From contig NZ_JADGFC010000002.1 of NCBI RefSeq assembly GCF_016744025.1, positions 1-64,000 on the forward strand: DNA of 64,000 nt, given 5' to 3'. The notes under the pieces are model-generated. The model searched no databases. It was not told the DNA's origin and saw nothing but the letters and a program-made list of their open reading frames with translations. This document shows, in pieces, positions 44,765 through 54,363 of this stretch. The translations under genes and the position numbers were made by a program. This stretch comes from Sulfurimonas sp. (GTDB taxonomy: Bacteria; Campylobacterota; Campylobacteria; Campylobacterales; Sulfurimonadaceae). Each line of letters begins with the position of its first letter. The first letter of the stretch is position 1.

Positions 44765-46096
44765 TTAGAAGTTGTAACGAGCTACAAAACGAACAATATC
44801 GTTGTGATCTTCTGCTGTAGAACCATTATCTTTATCAAAGTCTTGAGAGATATAAGCTGCTAATAAGTTTACATCACCAACTTTAACTTTATATACTAAT
44901 TCTATATCTAATAAGTCTTGTCCTTGACTTTTAGAACTTGCATCTGTGTATCTCTTTAAGCTAGCCTTACCAGTATCTGACATTGAACCTTGAAGTATAA
45001 TTTTACCATAGTTACCAGTGTTATAAACACCTTTTAACATTATAGTATTTGAATCAAGTGCAATCCAATCTTGGTTGGCAATCATTTGAGTATAAAGTGG
45101 TGTTTTAACACCAGTTGTGTTTCTAATAGCTACATTTGCATCAGTTTCATCACCACTAATTGATGTATATGCTAAAGATAAAGATAAAGCGTCAATTGGT
45201 TTCATTCCAATTTTAGCACCAAGTGCTGTTGTATTTGCCATTTTAACTGCTTTAAAATTATCAGGTGCAATTTGACCACCTTGAAGACCGAAGTTAAGAC
45301 CCATTGGTAAGTCTTTAGAAGCAACTTTTGCATCAAGCCACATAACATTCGCACCAATATCTCCAGCAGTCAAAGTTGTTGCAATTTTTGCTAAATCATA
45401 GTATGAAGCAGTAACTGTAGTCATTGGTAATGACTTATTTTGAACAGTTAACATATATGCAGTTCCGCCAACTGTAGTTGTACCACCAGCATCAGCACTA
45501 ACTACTAAATCAGTAAATGAGCTCATGTTGTTACCAAAACCATTACCATTACCTTTAGCAACATAAGCACCAACGATAGTAGTTTTTGGAATATCAGTAT
45601 TAACTACTAATCCAGCGTCGAAAGTATTTTTGAATACATTCCAACCTTCTGAGAATGCAAATGGAGAAAGTGCTTTAGGAAGCTCTTGACGACCAAGCTT
45701 AATAGTTGTTTTTCCCATTTTTTTAGCTATAAATAATTTACTAAAGTAAATGTCATCAGAAATTGATTTTTCAGTTCCTGTAGTGCCATTTGTATTTTGC
45801 ATATCAGCATTAACAAGATTTTTTTCTAATCCAAGTGTAGTTAAATAATTAATTTGTGAACCAAATGTGAAATCATTTTTAAGATCAGCATCTAAGTTTA
45901 ATTGAACACCGAAATTTCCTTTTGAATTAGCTGCACCACCATTAGCAGTAAATAAGTCTTTGCCACCATTGTTACCCAACGTATTATAGTAAACCACTGC
46001 TTGACCAGTTGTTACAATATCGATACCCTTATCAGCAGCTACTGCTGATGTTACGATTAGCGACGCTGCCGCTAAAGAAACTAAAGTTTTTTTCAT
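44765..46096 (-). CDS. Major outer-membrane porin (Opr-like)
   Basis: A 443-residue barrel porin. The signal peptide is KKTLVSLAAASLIVTSAVAA. The body alternates turns and strands (GKTTIKLGRQELPKALSPF, GDVNLLAAYISQDF), and the protein ends ARYNF with terminal phenylalanine. The start at ATG 46096, with a CAGGAG site 6 nt upstream, is preferred over a frame opening 11 codons earlier (46129). In composition it resembles the large monocistronic porins of Sulfurimonas and relatives; substrate specificity is unknown. It is alone between two gaps, and its codon use suggests high expression. Confidence 0.85.
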   Translation of the reverse strand: MKKTLVSLAAASLIVTSAVAADKGIDIVTTGQAVVYYNTLGNNGGKDLFTANGGAANSKGNFGVQLNLDADLKNDFTFGSQINYLTTLGLEKNLVNADMQNTNGTTGTEKSISDDIYFSKLFIAKKMGKTTIKLGRQELPKALSPFAFSEGWNVFKNTFDAGLVVNTDIPKTTIVGAYVAKGNGNGFGNNMSSFTDLVVSADAGGTTTVGGTAYMLTVQNKSLPMTTVTASYYDLAKIATTLTAGDIGANVMWLDAKVASKDLPMGLNFGLQGGQIAPDNFKAVKMANTTALGAKIGMKPIDALSLSLAYTSISGDETDANVAIRNTTGVKTPLYTQMIANQDWIALDSNTIMLKGVYNTGNYGKIILQGSMSDTGKASLKRYTDASSKSQGQDLLDIELVYKVKVGDVNLLAAYISQDFDKDNGSTAEDHNDIVRFVARYNF

Positions 46097-46367
46097 TCTA
46101 ATTCTCCTGTTTTTTTTAAACGATACCACTTAAGAGAAGTGATAACTGAGTAACAGAAATGTCATTCAACTATCCCTTCTCAAAGTGTGGTTCATTTTGA
46201 GACCTCATATTGTACAAAGGTAATTTTTAAATTAAGTTTAAAGTGTCTTTTTTATTAGTTATTTGTTACCTTTTGTGCTTTAATAGAGTAATTTGTCATT
46301 ATCTGACTGACTTTTAGCCTAAAACTCATGCTTAACTTTATAAACTTAAGCCAAAGTATTAATCTGA

Positions 46368-46373
46368 TATAAT
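46368..46373 (+). promoter_or_regulatory. Extended -10 element at the RDD start
   Basis: TGATATAAT lies 7 nt before the ATG at 46380, so the likely transcription start falls at or next to the start codon. No ribosome site is visible. The mRNA may be leaderless. Confidence 0.5.
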
Positions 46374-46379
46374 CAGTTT

Positions 46380-46844
46380 ATGAGATTCAGAAATATTAAA
46401 AAACAACAGAAAAACAAAATAGATAAGACAAAAGTAAAATATGTGTACGCAAAATACATAGATAGAGTAAAAGCATTTATTACTGATATGTTTATGATAT
46501 ATGCTCCTATACTATATATTACAGCTTATATTATTATGGACGGAAAGGATGATTTTCAATCATCAGAAATAGCACCACTTTTAGGTATTACTCTTTATGG
46601 GTTTATATACGCTTTACTACTAAGTAAATTTGGTCATACTCTTGGTAAAAAAGCTTATGAAATTAAAGTTGTAGATGCTAAGACTGGAGAATACATTAGT
46701 TTTTTTAAAGCAGCTTTTAGATTTATAGCATTTTTATTTACTGCTGCAACTCTCTTAGGTTTAATTATGCCATTTTATAGAAAAGATAAAAAAGCTTTAC
46801 ATGATTTATTATGTGGAACGATTGTAGTTTCAGAAATAAAGTAA
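46380..46844 (+). CDS. RDD family membrane protein
   Basis: A 154-residue inner-membrane protein with three to four helices. The RDD signature is YAKYIDRVKAFITDMFMIY, with GKKAYEIKVVDAKTG in the middle loop and YRKDKKALHDLLCGTIVV near the C-terminus, all typical of the family. Function in the family is unclear; some members are associated with ion or antiporter functions. No ribosome binding site precedes the ATG, and the -10 lies too close for a leader. Confidence 0.82.
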   Translation: MRFRNIKKQQKNKIDKTKVKYVYAKYIDRVKAFITDMFMIYAPILYITAYIIMDGKDDFQSSEIAPLLGITLYGFIYALLLSKFGHTLGKKAYEIKVVDAKTGEYISFFKAAFRFIAFLFTAATLLGLIMPFYRKDKKALHDLLCGTIVVSEIK

Positions 46845-46914
46845 GGCTTAATTAGTTAAATCTATATAAATATTTATGAATGATTTGTTAAGATAGAAGA
46901 AGTTTGATAAATAA

Positions 46915-46943
46915 AAGGGCTAAGACAAAAAGTCCTAGCCCTT
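46915..46943. terminator. 12-bp hairpin between RDD and petC
   Basis: AAGGGCTAAGAC pairs with GTCCTAGCCCTT, one A-C mismatch, with a five-A loop. It is placed between convergent transcripts and could terminate either. The surrounding sequence also holds smaller hairpins at 46952-46969, 46999-47022 and 47025-47040. Confidence 0.45.
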
Positions 46944-46998
46944 GAATATAGATGAAGTTTTAGCTTCATACTTTAGTGACCATAGCGGTCCAAGCGGA

Positions 46999-47022
46999 GT
47001 AAAGTGGATTATTCCACTTTAC
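46999..47022. terminator. Hairpin 8 nt downstream of petC
   Basis: GTAAAGTGG and CCACTTTAC form a perfect 9-bp stem with a six-base loop, 8 nt after the petC stop on the minus strand. No T tract follows it on the minus strand. Confidence 0.4.
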
Positions 47023-47029
47023 AGACTTA

Positions 47030-47974
47030 CTAGTGTAAGTCTTTCCATACTTGTTTTTTCCAAAGAAGAGCAAAGATTGCAAATATGACGATATAAATCA
47101 TTACATTTTTACCTACTTCAGCTCTTTCATGACGTTTAGTATCACCAGCGTCTTTCATATATTCAATAACTTTAGCAGCACTATCTGCAGTAACACCAAC
47201 ACGCGGCATAGCTGTACCAGCTAAATGATTTTGAGGATTTTCAATTAGAGTACTAATAAACTGCTCATTACGAGAACGGATATACATACTTAAATCTGGT
47301 GGTAATTTACCCATATAAGATTTTAGTGAGTCTTGATATTCTAATACTTTGATATCAAATGCTAACTCATCTTTTTTATCTTTAAATCCTGATTTAGTAC
47401 CAATTTGAGTCCATTTTTCATAACCAACTGCATGACATCTACCACAAGCATTTTCAAATGCCATTTTAGGAGTTACATCAGCAGGGCTAACAGCAATAGA
47501 CTGTAAGTAAGCTACCATATCAGCAATTTCTTGGTCTATGTCTCCACCCATACCATAGAATGGTACCATTGGATGCATTTGAGCTTTTGCTTCATCAAAC
47601 TTATGCTCAACTTTTAAAGCATGTGCAGGATTTTTAATTAGCTCAGCTAAAAATTTAGCATCGTATATAGCACCAGCATTACTTAAATCTGGTGGATTAA
47701 CACCATAGCTTTGTGCTGCCATTACTGAATCCATTGGCGCAGGCATTCCCGCTGTTTCAATTGAGTGACAGCCAGCACAACCAGCATTCATCACTAACTC
47801 TTTACCGTTTACTGCATTTCCAGTTTTAGTTATTTCTGGTAAATCAGCATATGTAAAATTTTCACTATCTACATGCTTGTGCATTACATGGTGAGCATAA
47901 GGCTCAACCAAATAATAAGTTACAAGTGAAAAGAATATTACAACTGCTAATATTAATGGTTCTTTATTTTTCAT
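47030..47974 (-). CDS. petC: Cytochrome bc1 complex di-haem cytochrome c subunit
   Basis: A 314-residue membrane-bound cytochrome c. It has an N-terminal helix (ILAVVIFFSLVTYYLVEPY), two haem motifs (CAGCHS near residue 65 and CGRCHA near 176) each with a distal methionine-rich loop, and a C-terminal helix (NVMIYIVIFAIFALLW). The di-haem cyt c replaces classical c1 in epsilonproteobacteria. It is the last gene of petABC, with GGGAGA before the ATG and 10 nt after petB. Confidence 0.93.
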   Translation of the reverse strand: MKNKEPLILAVVIFFSLVTYYLVEPYAHHVMHKHVDSENFTYADLPEITKTGNAVNGKELVMNAGCAGCHSIETAGMPAPMDSVMAAQSYGVNPPDLSNAGAIYDAKFLAELIKNPAHALKVEHKFDEAKAQMHPMVPFYGMGGDIDQEIADMVAYLQSIAVSPADVTPKMAFENACGRCHAVGYEKWTQIGTKSGFKDKKDELAFDIKVLEYQDSLKSYMGKLPPDLSMYIRSRNEQFISTLIENPQNHLAGTAMPRVGVTADSAAKVIEYMKDAGDTKRHERAEVGKNVMIYIVIFAIFALLWKKQVWKDLH

Positions 47975-47984
47975 CTTTATCTCC

Positions 47985-49199
47985 CTATAACTTTTTTTCT
48001 AATGATGTAATAATTGGCAATGCTACCCACATAGCTATAAATATAATAGCTGCATATAGACCAATTGTACTATATATACCTTCTGGAGGTAGTTTACCCA
48101 TAGCTGTAAGAACGATCATAACAATAAGCATTCCCCAGAACCAGTACTTAAATGCTCCACGACGAGAAGCAGGAACAGAATTAGGACTTCTATCTAAGAA
48201 AGGTAAGAACACAAAAATAACCTGTGCAAATCCAAATAGTGCTAAACCAAGGTCAATATTAAATGGACGTAAAATTTCATAAGACCATAAGAAATACCAC
48301 TCAGGGTAAATATGAGCAGGTGTTTTAAGACCATCTGCTGGGTCAAAGTTTACTGGATCCATTGCAAAACCATAATTATAAAAAGTAAGATAGAAAAAGA
48401 ATATTAAGAAAATTCCAACTACCATCATATCTTTAGACATAAAGTCATTAGCAAATCTCATTACTTTTGAACCAACTTTGTCGCCATCTAAATATTTTTT
48501 AGACTCAGCATCAAAATCAATTTCTTCACCATCTTGATTATTTACGTGTGGTATTCTTAGAGCTGCAAAGTGAAGTCCAATAAGACCCATAATTGCTAAA
48601 GGAACAAGAAGAACGTGTAACATAAAGAAACGACCTAAGAATGCTTGTGCAGGAACATAATCCCCACGAATCCACTCTACTAAACCGTCTGCATGTAATG
48701 AACCACCGCTAAACAAGTTAGTAATAACCATACCTGCCCAGTAAGACATTTGTCCCCATGGTAACATGTAACCTGAAAATGCTTCAGTTGAAAATGCAAT
48801 AAATAAAAGCATTCCTGAAATCCAAATCATTTCACGACCTTTTTTATAAGAACCGTAATAGATACCTGTAAACATGTGAATATAGATAACTAAGAAAACT
48901 ACAGATGCCGCAACACCATGTACATGTCTCCATAACCAACCAAAATCAACTTCTCTCATTATTGTATAATTTACACTATTAAATGCTTCATCAACAGTTG
49001 GTACGTAGTACATCAATAAAAATATACCAGAAACTACAAGCAGTGCGAAAGTGATTACAAGAACCATACCCATTGCCCATAAGAAGTTAATATTTTTTGG
49101 AATCCAATACTCAGATGCCATTACCTTTTCGACTTTTTCAATTGCTAATCTTTGGTTTAACCAATCTTTAACACTTGTTGCCTTTGTAAAATGTGCCAT
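47985..49199 (-). CDS. petB: Cytochrome b of the bc1 complex
   Basis: A 404-residue integral membrane subunit with about eight helices. It includes the haem-ligand helices (FGWLWRHVHGVAASVVFLVI and FMLHVLLVPLAIMGLIGLHF) and the quinol-oxidation site PEWY (HIYPEWYFLWSYEILRPF). It is full-length, combining the b6 and subunit-IV parts. GGGGGGAG stands before the ATG. It receives electrons from quinol and passes them to the Rieske subunit. Confidence 0.97.
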   Translation of the reverse strand: MAHFTKATSVKDWLNQRLAIEKVEKVMASEYWIPKNINFLWAMGMVLVITFALLVVSGIFLLMYYVPTVDEAFNSVNYTIMREVDFGWLWRHVHGVAASVVFLVIYIHMFTGIYYGSYKKGREMIWISGMLLFIAFSTEAFSGYMLPWGQMSYWAGMVITNLFSGGSLHADGLVEWIRGDYVPAQAFLGRFFMLHVLLVPLAIMGLIGLHFAALRIPHVNNQDGEEIDFDAESKKYLDGDKVGSKVMRFANDFMSKDMMVVGIFLIFFFYLTFYNYGFAMDPVNFDPADGLKTPAHIYPEWYFLWSYEILRPFNIDLGLALFGFAQVIFVFLPFLDRSPNSVPASRRGAFKYWFWGMLIVMIVLTAMGKLPPEGIYSTIGLYAAIIFIAMWVALPIITSLEKKL

Positions 49200-49217
49200 T
49201 TACTCTCCCCCCCTAAT

Positions 49218-49748
49218 TTATAGCGTAACGCCATTATCTTTCATAGTTTGCCACTCAGGACCAACTTCACCAAGAACTAACGTATTACCTTCAATTTTAA
49301 ATGGAGGAATATCAAAACCTCTTGGAGGTGGTACTTTTGTTACTAAACCAGATGCGTCAAACTGTCCACCGTGACATGCACATAGGAAATCACCTTCAGC
49401 CTCTCTAAATGCTGGAATACAGCCTAAGTGAGTACAAAGACCAATAGCAACCATAAAGTTATCATTACCAATTTTAATATTTCTGGCTTCTGCTGCTGCG
49501 TTACCTTTTTCTTTTTCCATAACTGCTGCTGATTTCTTAAGAACAAAGATAGGTTTCCCTCTCCATTTCTCAGTAACCATAAGGCCTTCTTCGTATATAC
49601 TCATATCTAAAGTTGTAAAACCAGCTGCTTTTACACTTGGTAATGGATCCCAACTCTTTTTCATTGCGACCAATGAACCTACTGCGCCAACTGCTGCTAC
49701 TGCACCAAACGCTTTACCCATAAAACCTCTACGGCTGTTACTTTTCAT
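49218..49748 (-). CDS. petA: Rieske iron-sulfur subunit of the bc1 complex
   Basis: A 176-residue [2Fe-2S] protein. The cluster motifs CTHLGC and CACHG are both present. A twin-arginine signal-anchor (NSRRGFMGKAFGAVAAV) inserts it in the membrane with the cluster domain in the periplasm. It is the promoter-proximal gene of petABC. Confidence 0.95.
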   Translation of the reverse strand: MKSNSRRGFMGKAFGAVAAVGAVGSLVAMKKSWDPLPSVKAAGFTTLDMSIYEEGLMVTEKWRGKPIFVLKKSAAVMEKEKGNAAAEARNIKIGNDNFMVAIGLCTHLGCIPAFREAEGDFLCACHGGQFDASGLVTKVPPPRGFDIPPFKIEGNTLVLGEVGPEWQTMKDNGVTL

Positions 49749-49781
49749 ATCTGCTCACTTCAGTGTGAATTTTAAAGCAAG

Positions 49782-49787
49782 ATTATA
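49782..49787 (-). promoter_or_regulatory. Candidate -10 element for petABC
   Basis: TATAAT on the minus strand, 34 nt upstream of petA, predicts a leader of about 27 nt. No -35 was identified. Confidence 0.45.
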
Positions 49788-49808
49788 TACTAAATTACTT
49801 TTAAGTAG

Positions 49809-50675
49809 CTATAAATTTAAGCTCTCTTTTATAAAATCACTTAATCTTTCACTATTATGTTCCACATTGTAATACTCGTGCTTTTCAAGCCCTTGCAATA
49901 TTGTCAAAAGTTGACAATTTTCATAATTTTCAACTATAGGAATATTCATTTGATTAAAGAGTTTTTGGAAGTCTTTAGGGTAATCTTTTCTTTGAATAAA
50001 AATTGGTTTACCACCTGAAGCTAAATTTTCTAAAGCTGCTTGAGGAGACGCAGTTATTAAAATTTTTGATTTTTTTATAACTTCATCATAATCTTCAAAT
50101 TCATGGTTATTTTGAAATTTATCTTTTAACATATCTTCATAATCAAGAAAATAATAAAAACCTAAAAGTAAATCTGGATTTAAACTATCTAGAAGTGAGA
50201 TATTTTCTTCTAGTTCTTTTTCATAATCATCATCTCCAAAAAACAGAGAAAGTTCTATACTTTTTTCACACTTATCAAAATACTTATCATCAATCACAAC
50301 TGTCTTACAAATATCTGTTCCATCTAAATATGGAGAAATTAAAAATTCTTCATTTTCTTTTTTATCATCTTTACTATCTGCGATTCTTATAAACTTAGAA
50401 AAATATTTTCTCATGTCATCCAACATTATTGGATTTGCCTCATCAGAATCAAAAATAATTCTATCACCATGATGTGATATTTGCGGGATATTTCGAACCA
50501 CATCTATCCCAACACTTGTATCAATACCAAACTCAGATGCCACTTGTGCAATACGAAAATCTGAACATAGAAGTGTAATATCAACACCCTTTAAAAGACG
50601 TATTATTGTGCTTGCTCTTCTAAATCTATCTAAACCTATTCTATGACCTGTATGTACGTAGTAAAATGTCTTCAT
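49809..50675 (-). CDS. Putative GT-B-like glycosyltransferase or hydrolase
   Basis: A 288-residue protein with no certain family. The N-terminus FYYVHTGHRIGLDRFRRAST resembles glycosyltransferases of the MurG/PseG fold, and the C-terminal ILITASPQAALENLASGGKP resembles their sugar-nucleotide binding segment. A middle section is acidic (DDDYEKELEENISLLDSL). It has no signal peptide or membrane helix. AGGAAAAT precedes the ATG. It lies between mnmG and petA, likely as a separate transcript or read through from mnmG. Confidence 0.5.
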   Translation of the reverse strand: MKTFYYVHTGHRIGLDRFRRASTIIRLLKGVDITLLCSDFRIAQVASEFGIDTSVGIDVVRNIPQISHHGDRIIFDSDEANPIMLDDMRKYFSKFIRIADSKDDKKENEEFLISPYLDGTDICKTVVIDDKYFDKCEKSIELSLFFGDDDYEKELEENISLLDSLNPDLLLGFYYFLDYEDMLKDKFQNNHEFEDYDEVIKKSKILITASPQAALENLASGGKPIFIQRKDYPKDFQKLFNQMNIPIVENYENCQLLTILQGLEKHEYYNVEHNSERLSDFIKESLNL

Positions 50676-50744
50676 TAATTTTCCTATTTATTCGTAAAAA
50701 GAACGAGTCTCTTTTACTTTGTATCGACCTTATGGTCACTTAGA

Positions 50745-52622
50745 TTATTTTTTCTTCTTTGCAATTCTTATATAAATATGTAGTATTTCTACAGCTGCAG
50801 GTGTTATTCCACTTATTTGCATTGCAGCTTGAAGTGTAGGAGGGTTAAACTCTTCTAGTTTTTCAACTATTTCTTTAGATAAACCACTTACTTGTTTAAA
50901 ATTAAAACCTTCAGGTATAGCAATTTTTAGATACTTTTTCATTCTCTGTATCTCTTCGCTTTGTTTTTCTATATAACGTGCATACTTACCTTCTACTAAT
51001 ATTTCTTCTTTTATGTAATCATCATATATATCTAACTCAGGGATTAACTTTATCATCTTATCGACATCAAAACTCTTTCTTGCAACTAACTGCTGAGCTG
51101 TAGAAATATCTTTAATCGCCACTTCATCCATTGACTCTAAAAATGATATAAATTCTTTGTTTGGTGTGAACTTTGTATCTTCTAAAAGTTGAGCACCTTC
51201 TTTTATTTGCTTATTTTTTAACTCTACATTGTGATAAAATTCATCACTTAAAAGTCCAAGTTTATTTCCATAGTAACTAAGTCTTGTGTCAGAAGATTCT
51301 TCACGAAGAAGTAGTCTATATTCAGCACGTGAAGTAAACATTCTATAAGGCTCATTTGTTCCCTTAGTTACAAGGTCATCAATAAGAACACCTATATAAG
51401 CCTCATCACGTCTTAAAATAAGAGGTTCTTTTTCTTGTATAGAAAGAGCCGCGTTTATCCCAGCCATAAGACCTTGAGCAGCTGCTTCTTCATAACCTGT
51501 TGTTCCATTGATTTGTCCCGCTAAATAAAGACCTGATATTTTTTTAGTCTCTAAGGAATGTCTCAGTTCACGTGGATCTACAAAGTCATACTCTATAGCA
51601 TAGCCATAACGAACTATCTTTGCATTCTCTAGACCTTTTACAGACTTTATCATTTCACGTTGCACTTCGGGTGGAAGAGAAGTTGACAAACCATTTATAT
51701 AACATTCTGTATTGTCCATTGTTTGTGGTTCTATAAAAAGATGGTGTCTATCTTTATCTGCAAATTTACTTACTTTATCTTCTATACTTGGACAGTATCT
51801 TGGACTTTTACCTGCTATTTGACCTGTAAAAAGTGGTGCTCTGTAAAAATTTGAAGAGATTATTTCATGTGTTGACTCGTTTGTATAAGCTATAAAACAT
51901 GGAAGTTGTTTTTTTGTTGCTCTAAATTCTTCTCTATTAGTACGAAAGCTAAATGGACTAGGAAGTTCATCCCCACCTTGCTCTTCCATAACAGAAAAAT
52001 CAATAGTTGAGCTATCTATTCTTGCACAAGTACCAGTTTTAAGACGTGATAAACTTAAGCCACAATCATCTTTAAGTGAAGCACTTAAGCCTTCACTTCT
52101 CTCTTCTCCGTAGCGTCCACCTTTTTTTTGAACTTCTCCAATATGAAGAATTCCATTTAAAAATGTTCCTGAAGTTACAATTACTTTTTTAGCTTTATAT
52201 TCATTTAGCAGGTCAGTTTTCACACCTTTAACAGTAGCATCTTCAATAATCAAAGACTCCGCTGTTTCTTGTACTAAGTGTAAGTTTGGAGTATTAAGTA
52301 CTACATTTCTAGCAATAACTCTATATTTATCCATATCAATTTGTGCACGGCTTCCACGAACAGCTGGGCCTTTAGTTTGATTAAGTATACGAAATTGTAT
52401 TCCAGCTTCATCCGTAATAAGACCCATCTCTCCACCAAGTGCATCTAACTCACGAACTAAGTGACCCTTAGCTAAACCACCTATTGCAGGATTACAACTT
52501 GTAGCACCAACATTATCAGCTAGCATTGAAATCATAAGAGTCTTGTTTCCCATTCTTGCAGAGGACAAAGCAGCTTCTACACCAGCATGTCCTCCACCAA
52601 TAATTATTACATCATAATTCAT
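50745..52622 (-). CDS. mnmG: tRNA uridine-5-carboxymethylaminomethyl enzyme subunit MnmG
   Basis: FAD protein which with MnmE forms cmnm5 at U34 of tRNA. The 625-residue protein begins [17 protein letters not shown], with [33 protein letters not shown] and [16 protein letters not shown], all typical. The C-terminal helical domain ([17 protein letters not shown]) is intact. The ATG at 52622 follows GTAGGA; a TTG ten codons upstream is discounted because the ribosome site lies inside that extension. It works with the MnmC-type methylase at 53611, whose gene is close but convergent to ribE. Confidence 0.97.
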   Translation of the reverse strand: MNYDVIIIGGGHAGVEAALSSARMGNKTLMISMLADNVGATSCNPAIGGLAKGHLVRELDALGGEMGLITDEAGIQFRILNQTKGPAVRGSRAQIDMDKYRVIARNVVLNTPNLHLVQETAESLIIEDATVKGVKTDLLNEYKAKKVIVTSGTFLNGILHIGEVQKKGGRYGEERSEGLSASLKDDCGLSLSRLKTGTCARIDSSTIDFSVMEEQGGDELPSPFSFRTNREEFRATKKQLPCFIAYTNESTHEIISSNFYRAPLFTGQIAGKSPRYCPSIEDKVSKFADKDRHHLFIEPQTMDNTECYINGLSTSLPPEVQREMIKSVKGLENAKIVRYGYAIEYDFVDPRELRHSLETKKISGLYLAGQINGTTGYEEAAAQGLMAGINAALSIQEKEPLILRRDEAYIGVLIDDLVTKGTNEPYRMFTSRAEYRLLLREESSDTRLSYYGNKLGLLSDEFYHNVELKNKQIKEGAQLLEDTKFTPNKEFISFLESMDEVAIKDISTAQQLVARKSFDVDKMIKLIPELDIYDDYIKEEILVEGKYARYIEKQSEEIQRMKKYLKIAIPEGFNFKQVSGLSKEIVEKLEEFNPPTLQAAMQISGITPAAVEILHIYIRIAKKKK

Positions 52623-52762
52623 ATATTTATTCCTACTGTTTATACATCTCAACTAAAGCTTCGCCTTTGGCGAGAAAAATTTTAATTTTTAATTTAGCCG
52701 AATTTTATCATATTTGAGTATCATTACCATAATATATATAGAATTACTTAAGGTTTTTCAAA

Positions 52763-52966
52763 ATGAGTGAAGATACAAAAGATTTATTTAAAGATTATGT
52801 TCCAGAAGTTATTGACTTTGATGAAGAAGTTGATGGTAATGATGAGCATAAAGTTAGAGAAGAACATCTAAATACAAAAGAAGCTCTTCTTAAAAAAATT
52901 AAAGAGAAAAACTCGAATAAAAGAAGTTTTAGACTACCTATTCGAACAGAAAATGAAAAAAGTTAA
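52763..52966 (+). CDS. Small acidic protein upstream of ribE
   Basis: A 67-residue protein of unknown function. It is acidic in the first half (FDEEVDGNDEHKVREEHL) and basic at the end, with no signal, membrane or metal motif. An AAGG site is near the ATG. Its stop is 28 nt before the ribE start, so it probably shares the ribE transcript. No family is recognised. Confidence 0.55.
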   Translation: MSEDTKDLFKDYVPEVIDFDEEVDGNDEHKVREEHLNTKEALLKKIKEKNSNKRSFRLPIRTENEKS

Positions 52967-52993
52967 AGAAGAAATCATAATAAAAGGACACAC

Positions 52994-53614
52994 TTGTTTA
53001 CAGGTCTTATAAGAGAAATGGCTACAGTTAAAAGCTTCTCAGGAAGTGAGTTAAGTGTAAGATCAAAATACAAAGCAAAGCTTGGTGATTCTATTGCCAT
53101 CAATGGAGCATGCCTAAGTGTTGTTAAACTTTCAAACGATGGATTTAGTGTAGAGTTATCTCCAGAATCTCAAAAACACTTAGTTCTTGAAAACTACCAG
53201 AATGAAGTTCATATTGAACCTGCTATGATGATGGGTGATAGATTTGAAGGACATATTGTTCAAGGGCATACAGATGCTATCGGTACAATTAAAGAGATAA
53301 GAAATAGTGGAAATTCTTTTGATGTATTTATAAATATCGACAAAAAGTTCATCCCATATATTGTGCCAAAAGGTTCAATAACTATAGATGGAGTAAGTCT
53401 GACAGTTAATGATGTTAACTCGGAAAGTTTTAGACTTACTATCATACCAATAACGATGAAAGAGACTCTTTTTAAAAACTATCGTAAAGGTAGTAGAGTA
53501 AATGTTGAAACAGATATGTTTGCAAGATATGTCTCACATATCATATCTCATCAATCTAAGAAGAGTAAAGATATAACATGGGATGACGTAGACTCTATTT
53601 CAGCTAGATACTAA
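52994..53614 (+). CDS. ribE: Riboflavin synthase alpha subunit
   Basis: Dismutates two lumazines to riboflavin. The 206-residue protein has the two lumazine-binding repeats, starting MFTGLIREMATVKSF and continuing SPESQKHLVLENYQ and GHIVQGHTDAIGTI, then KGSITIDGVSLTVND in the second repeat. The start codon is TTG at 52994, with AGGA 5 nt upstream. The start is certain because MFTG is invariant in the family. Its 3' end overlaps the convergent methylase gene by 4 nt. Confidence 0.95.
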   Translation: MFTGLIREMATVKSFSGSELSVRSKYKAKLGDSIAINGACLSVVKLSNDGFSVELSPESQKHLVLENYQNEVHIEPAMMMGDRFEGHIVQGHTDAIGTIKEIRNSGNSFDVFINIDKKFIPYIVPKGSITIDGVSLTVNDVNSESFRLTIIPITMKETLFKNYRKGSRVNVETDMFARYVSHIISHQSKKSKDITWDDVDSISARY

Positions 53615-54363
53615 TCCATTAAAGGTTTAGCATCTGGATTACACGATATCTTGTGTTGCATATCTACAAGAGCGAACTCTTCTAGTTTAATTCTAGATGC
53701 TACAGTAGATGCTCTTATCCCATCTTCATTATTTAGATAAAGATTAAAGTCATTTTTATACAGAGCAAGTCTTATTGCAAGAGCTATTGAATAAGTAGTT
53801 AGCACTCCATCTTTTTTCATCGCATTTTTAATATCTTCAAAATATTGTAAAGTCCAAAGCATTGGGTTAGAACTTGGTGAAAAAGCATCTTGATAAACTA
53901 TGTCAAACTTATTTTTAAATTCCCTCACATATTCTCTTGCATCTCCAATAAAAATCTCTATATGAAAATCTGCATCACGATAGATGCCATGCTCACACAA
54001 CTCTATAATTATGTGTTTAAACTCATCAAACTCTTTGGGATAGCTAAAATCTTTTAAAGATGATATAAGAGTAGCATCTAACTCAGGAGAATAGATATTT
54101 AGCTTAGATGTAAGGGAATGCTTTTTATGATAATAAAGCGTAGCTAGAGTATTAAAACCTAAACCATAACAAATATCTAGTATATTAATTTCTTTTTGAT
54201 TTTCTTTGATTTTAAAAGCTGGATGTACATGCTTTAAAAGCGACTCTTTCGTCGCTCCATCTTTTGTAGAGTGATAGTGTTCATCATACTCTTTTGAATA
54301 AGCTGTAAATGAACCATCTTCACTTAAAACTATCTCATGAAGTTCATCATTAAATTTATCCAC
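53611..54363 (-). CDS. MnmC-type tRNA methyltransferase (single domain)
   Basis: A 250-residue SAM-dependent methylase equivalent to the N-terminal half of MnmC, converting nm5s2U34 to mnm5s2U34. Key segments are EYDEHYHSTKDGATKESLLKH, LDICYGLGFNTLATLYYH, FIGDAREYVREFK and the catalytic YQDAFSPSSNPMLW. The C-terminal oxidase half of MnmC is absent. The start is GTG at 54363, which overlaps the preceding gene's stop. It is the last gene of the luxS operon. Confidence 0.88.
   Translation of the reverse strand: MDKFNDELHEIVLSEDGSFTAYSKEYDEHYHSTKDGATKESLLKHVHPAFKIKENQKEINILDICYGLGFNTLATLYYHKKHSLTSKLNIYSPELDATLISSLKDFSYPKEFDEFKHIIIELCEHGIYRDADFHIEIFIGDAREYVREFKNKFDIVYQDAFSPSSNPMLWTLQYFEDIKNAMKKDGVLTTYSIALAIRLALYKNDFNLYLNNEDGIRASTVASRIKLEEFALVDMQHKISCNPDAKPLMD

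Noticed and set aside
46097..46379. Riboswitch or small RNA upstream of the porin
   Set aside because: Only a TACAAT-like -10 and weak imperfect inverted repeats are visible; no known riboswitch fold was recognised.
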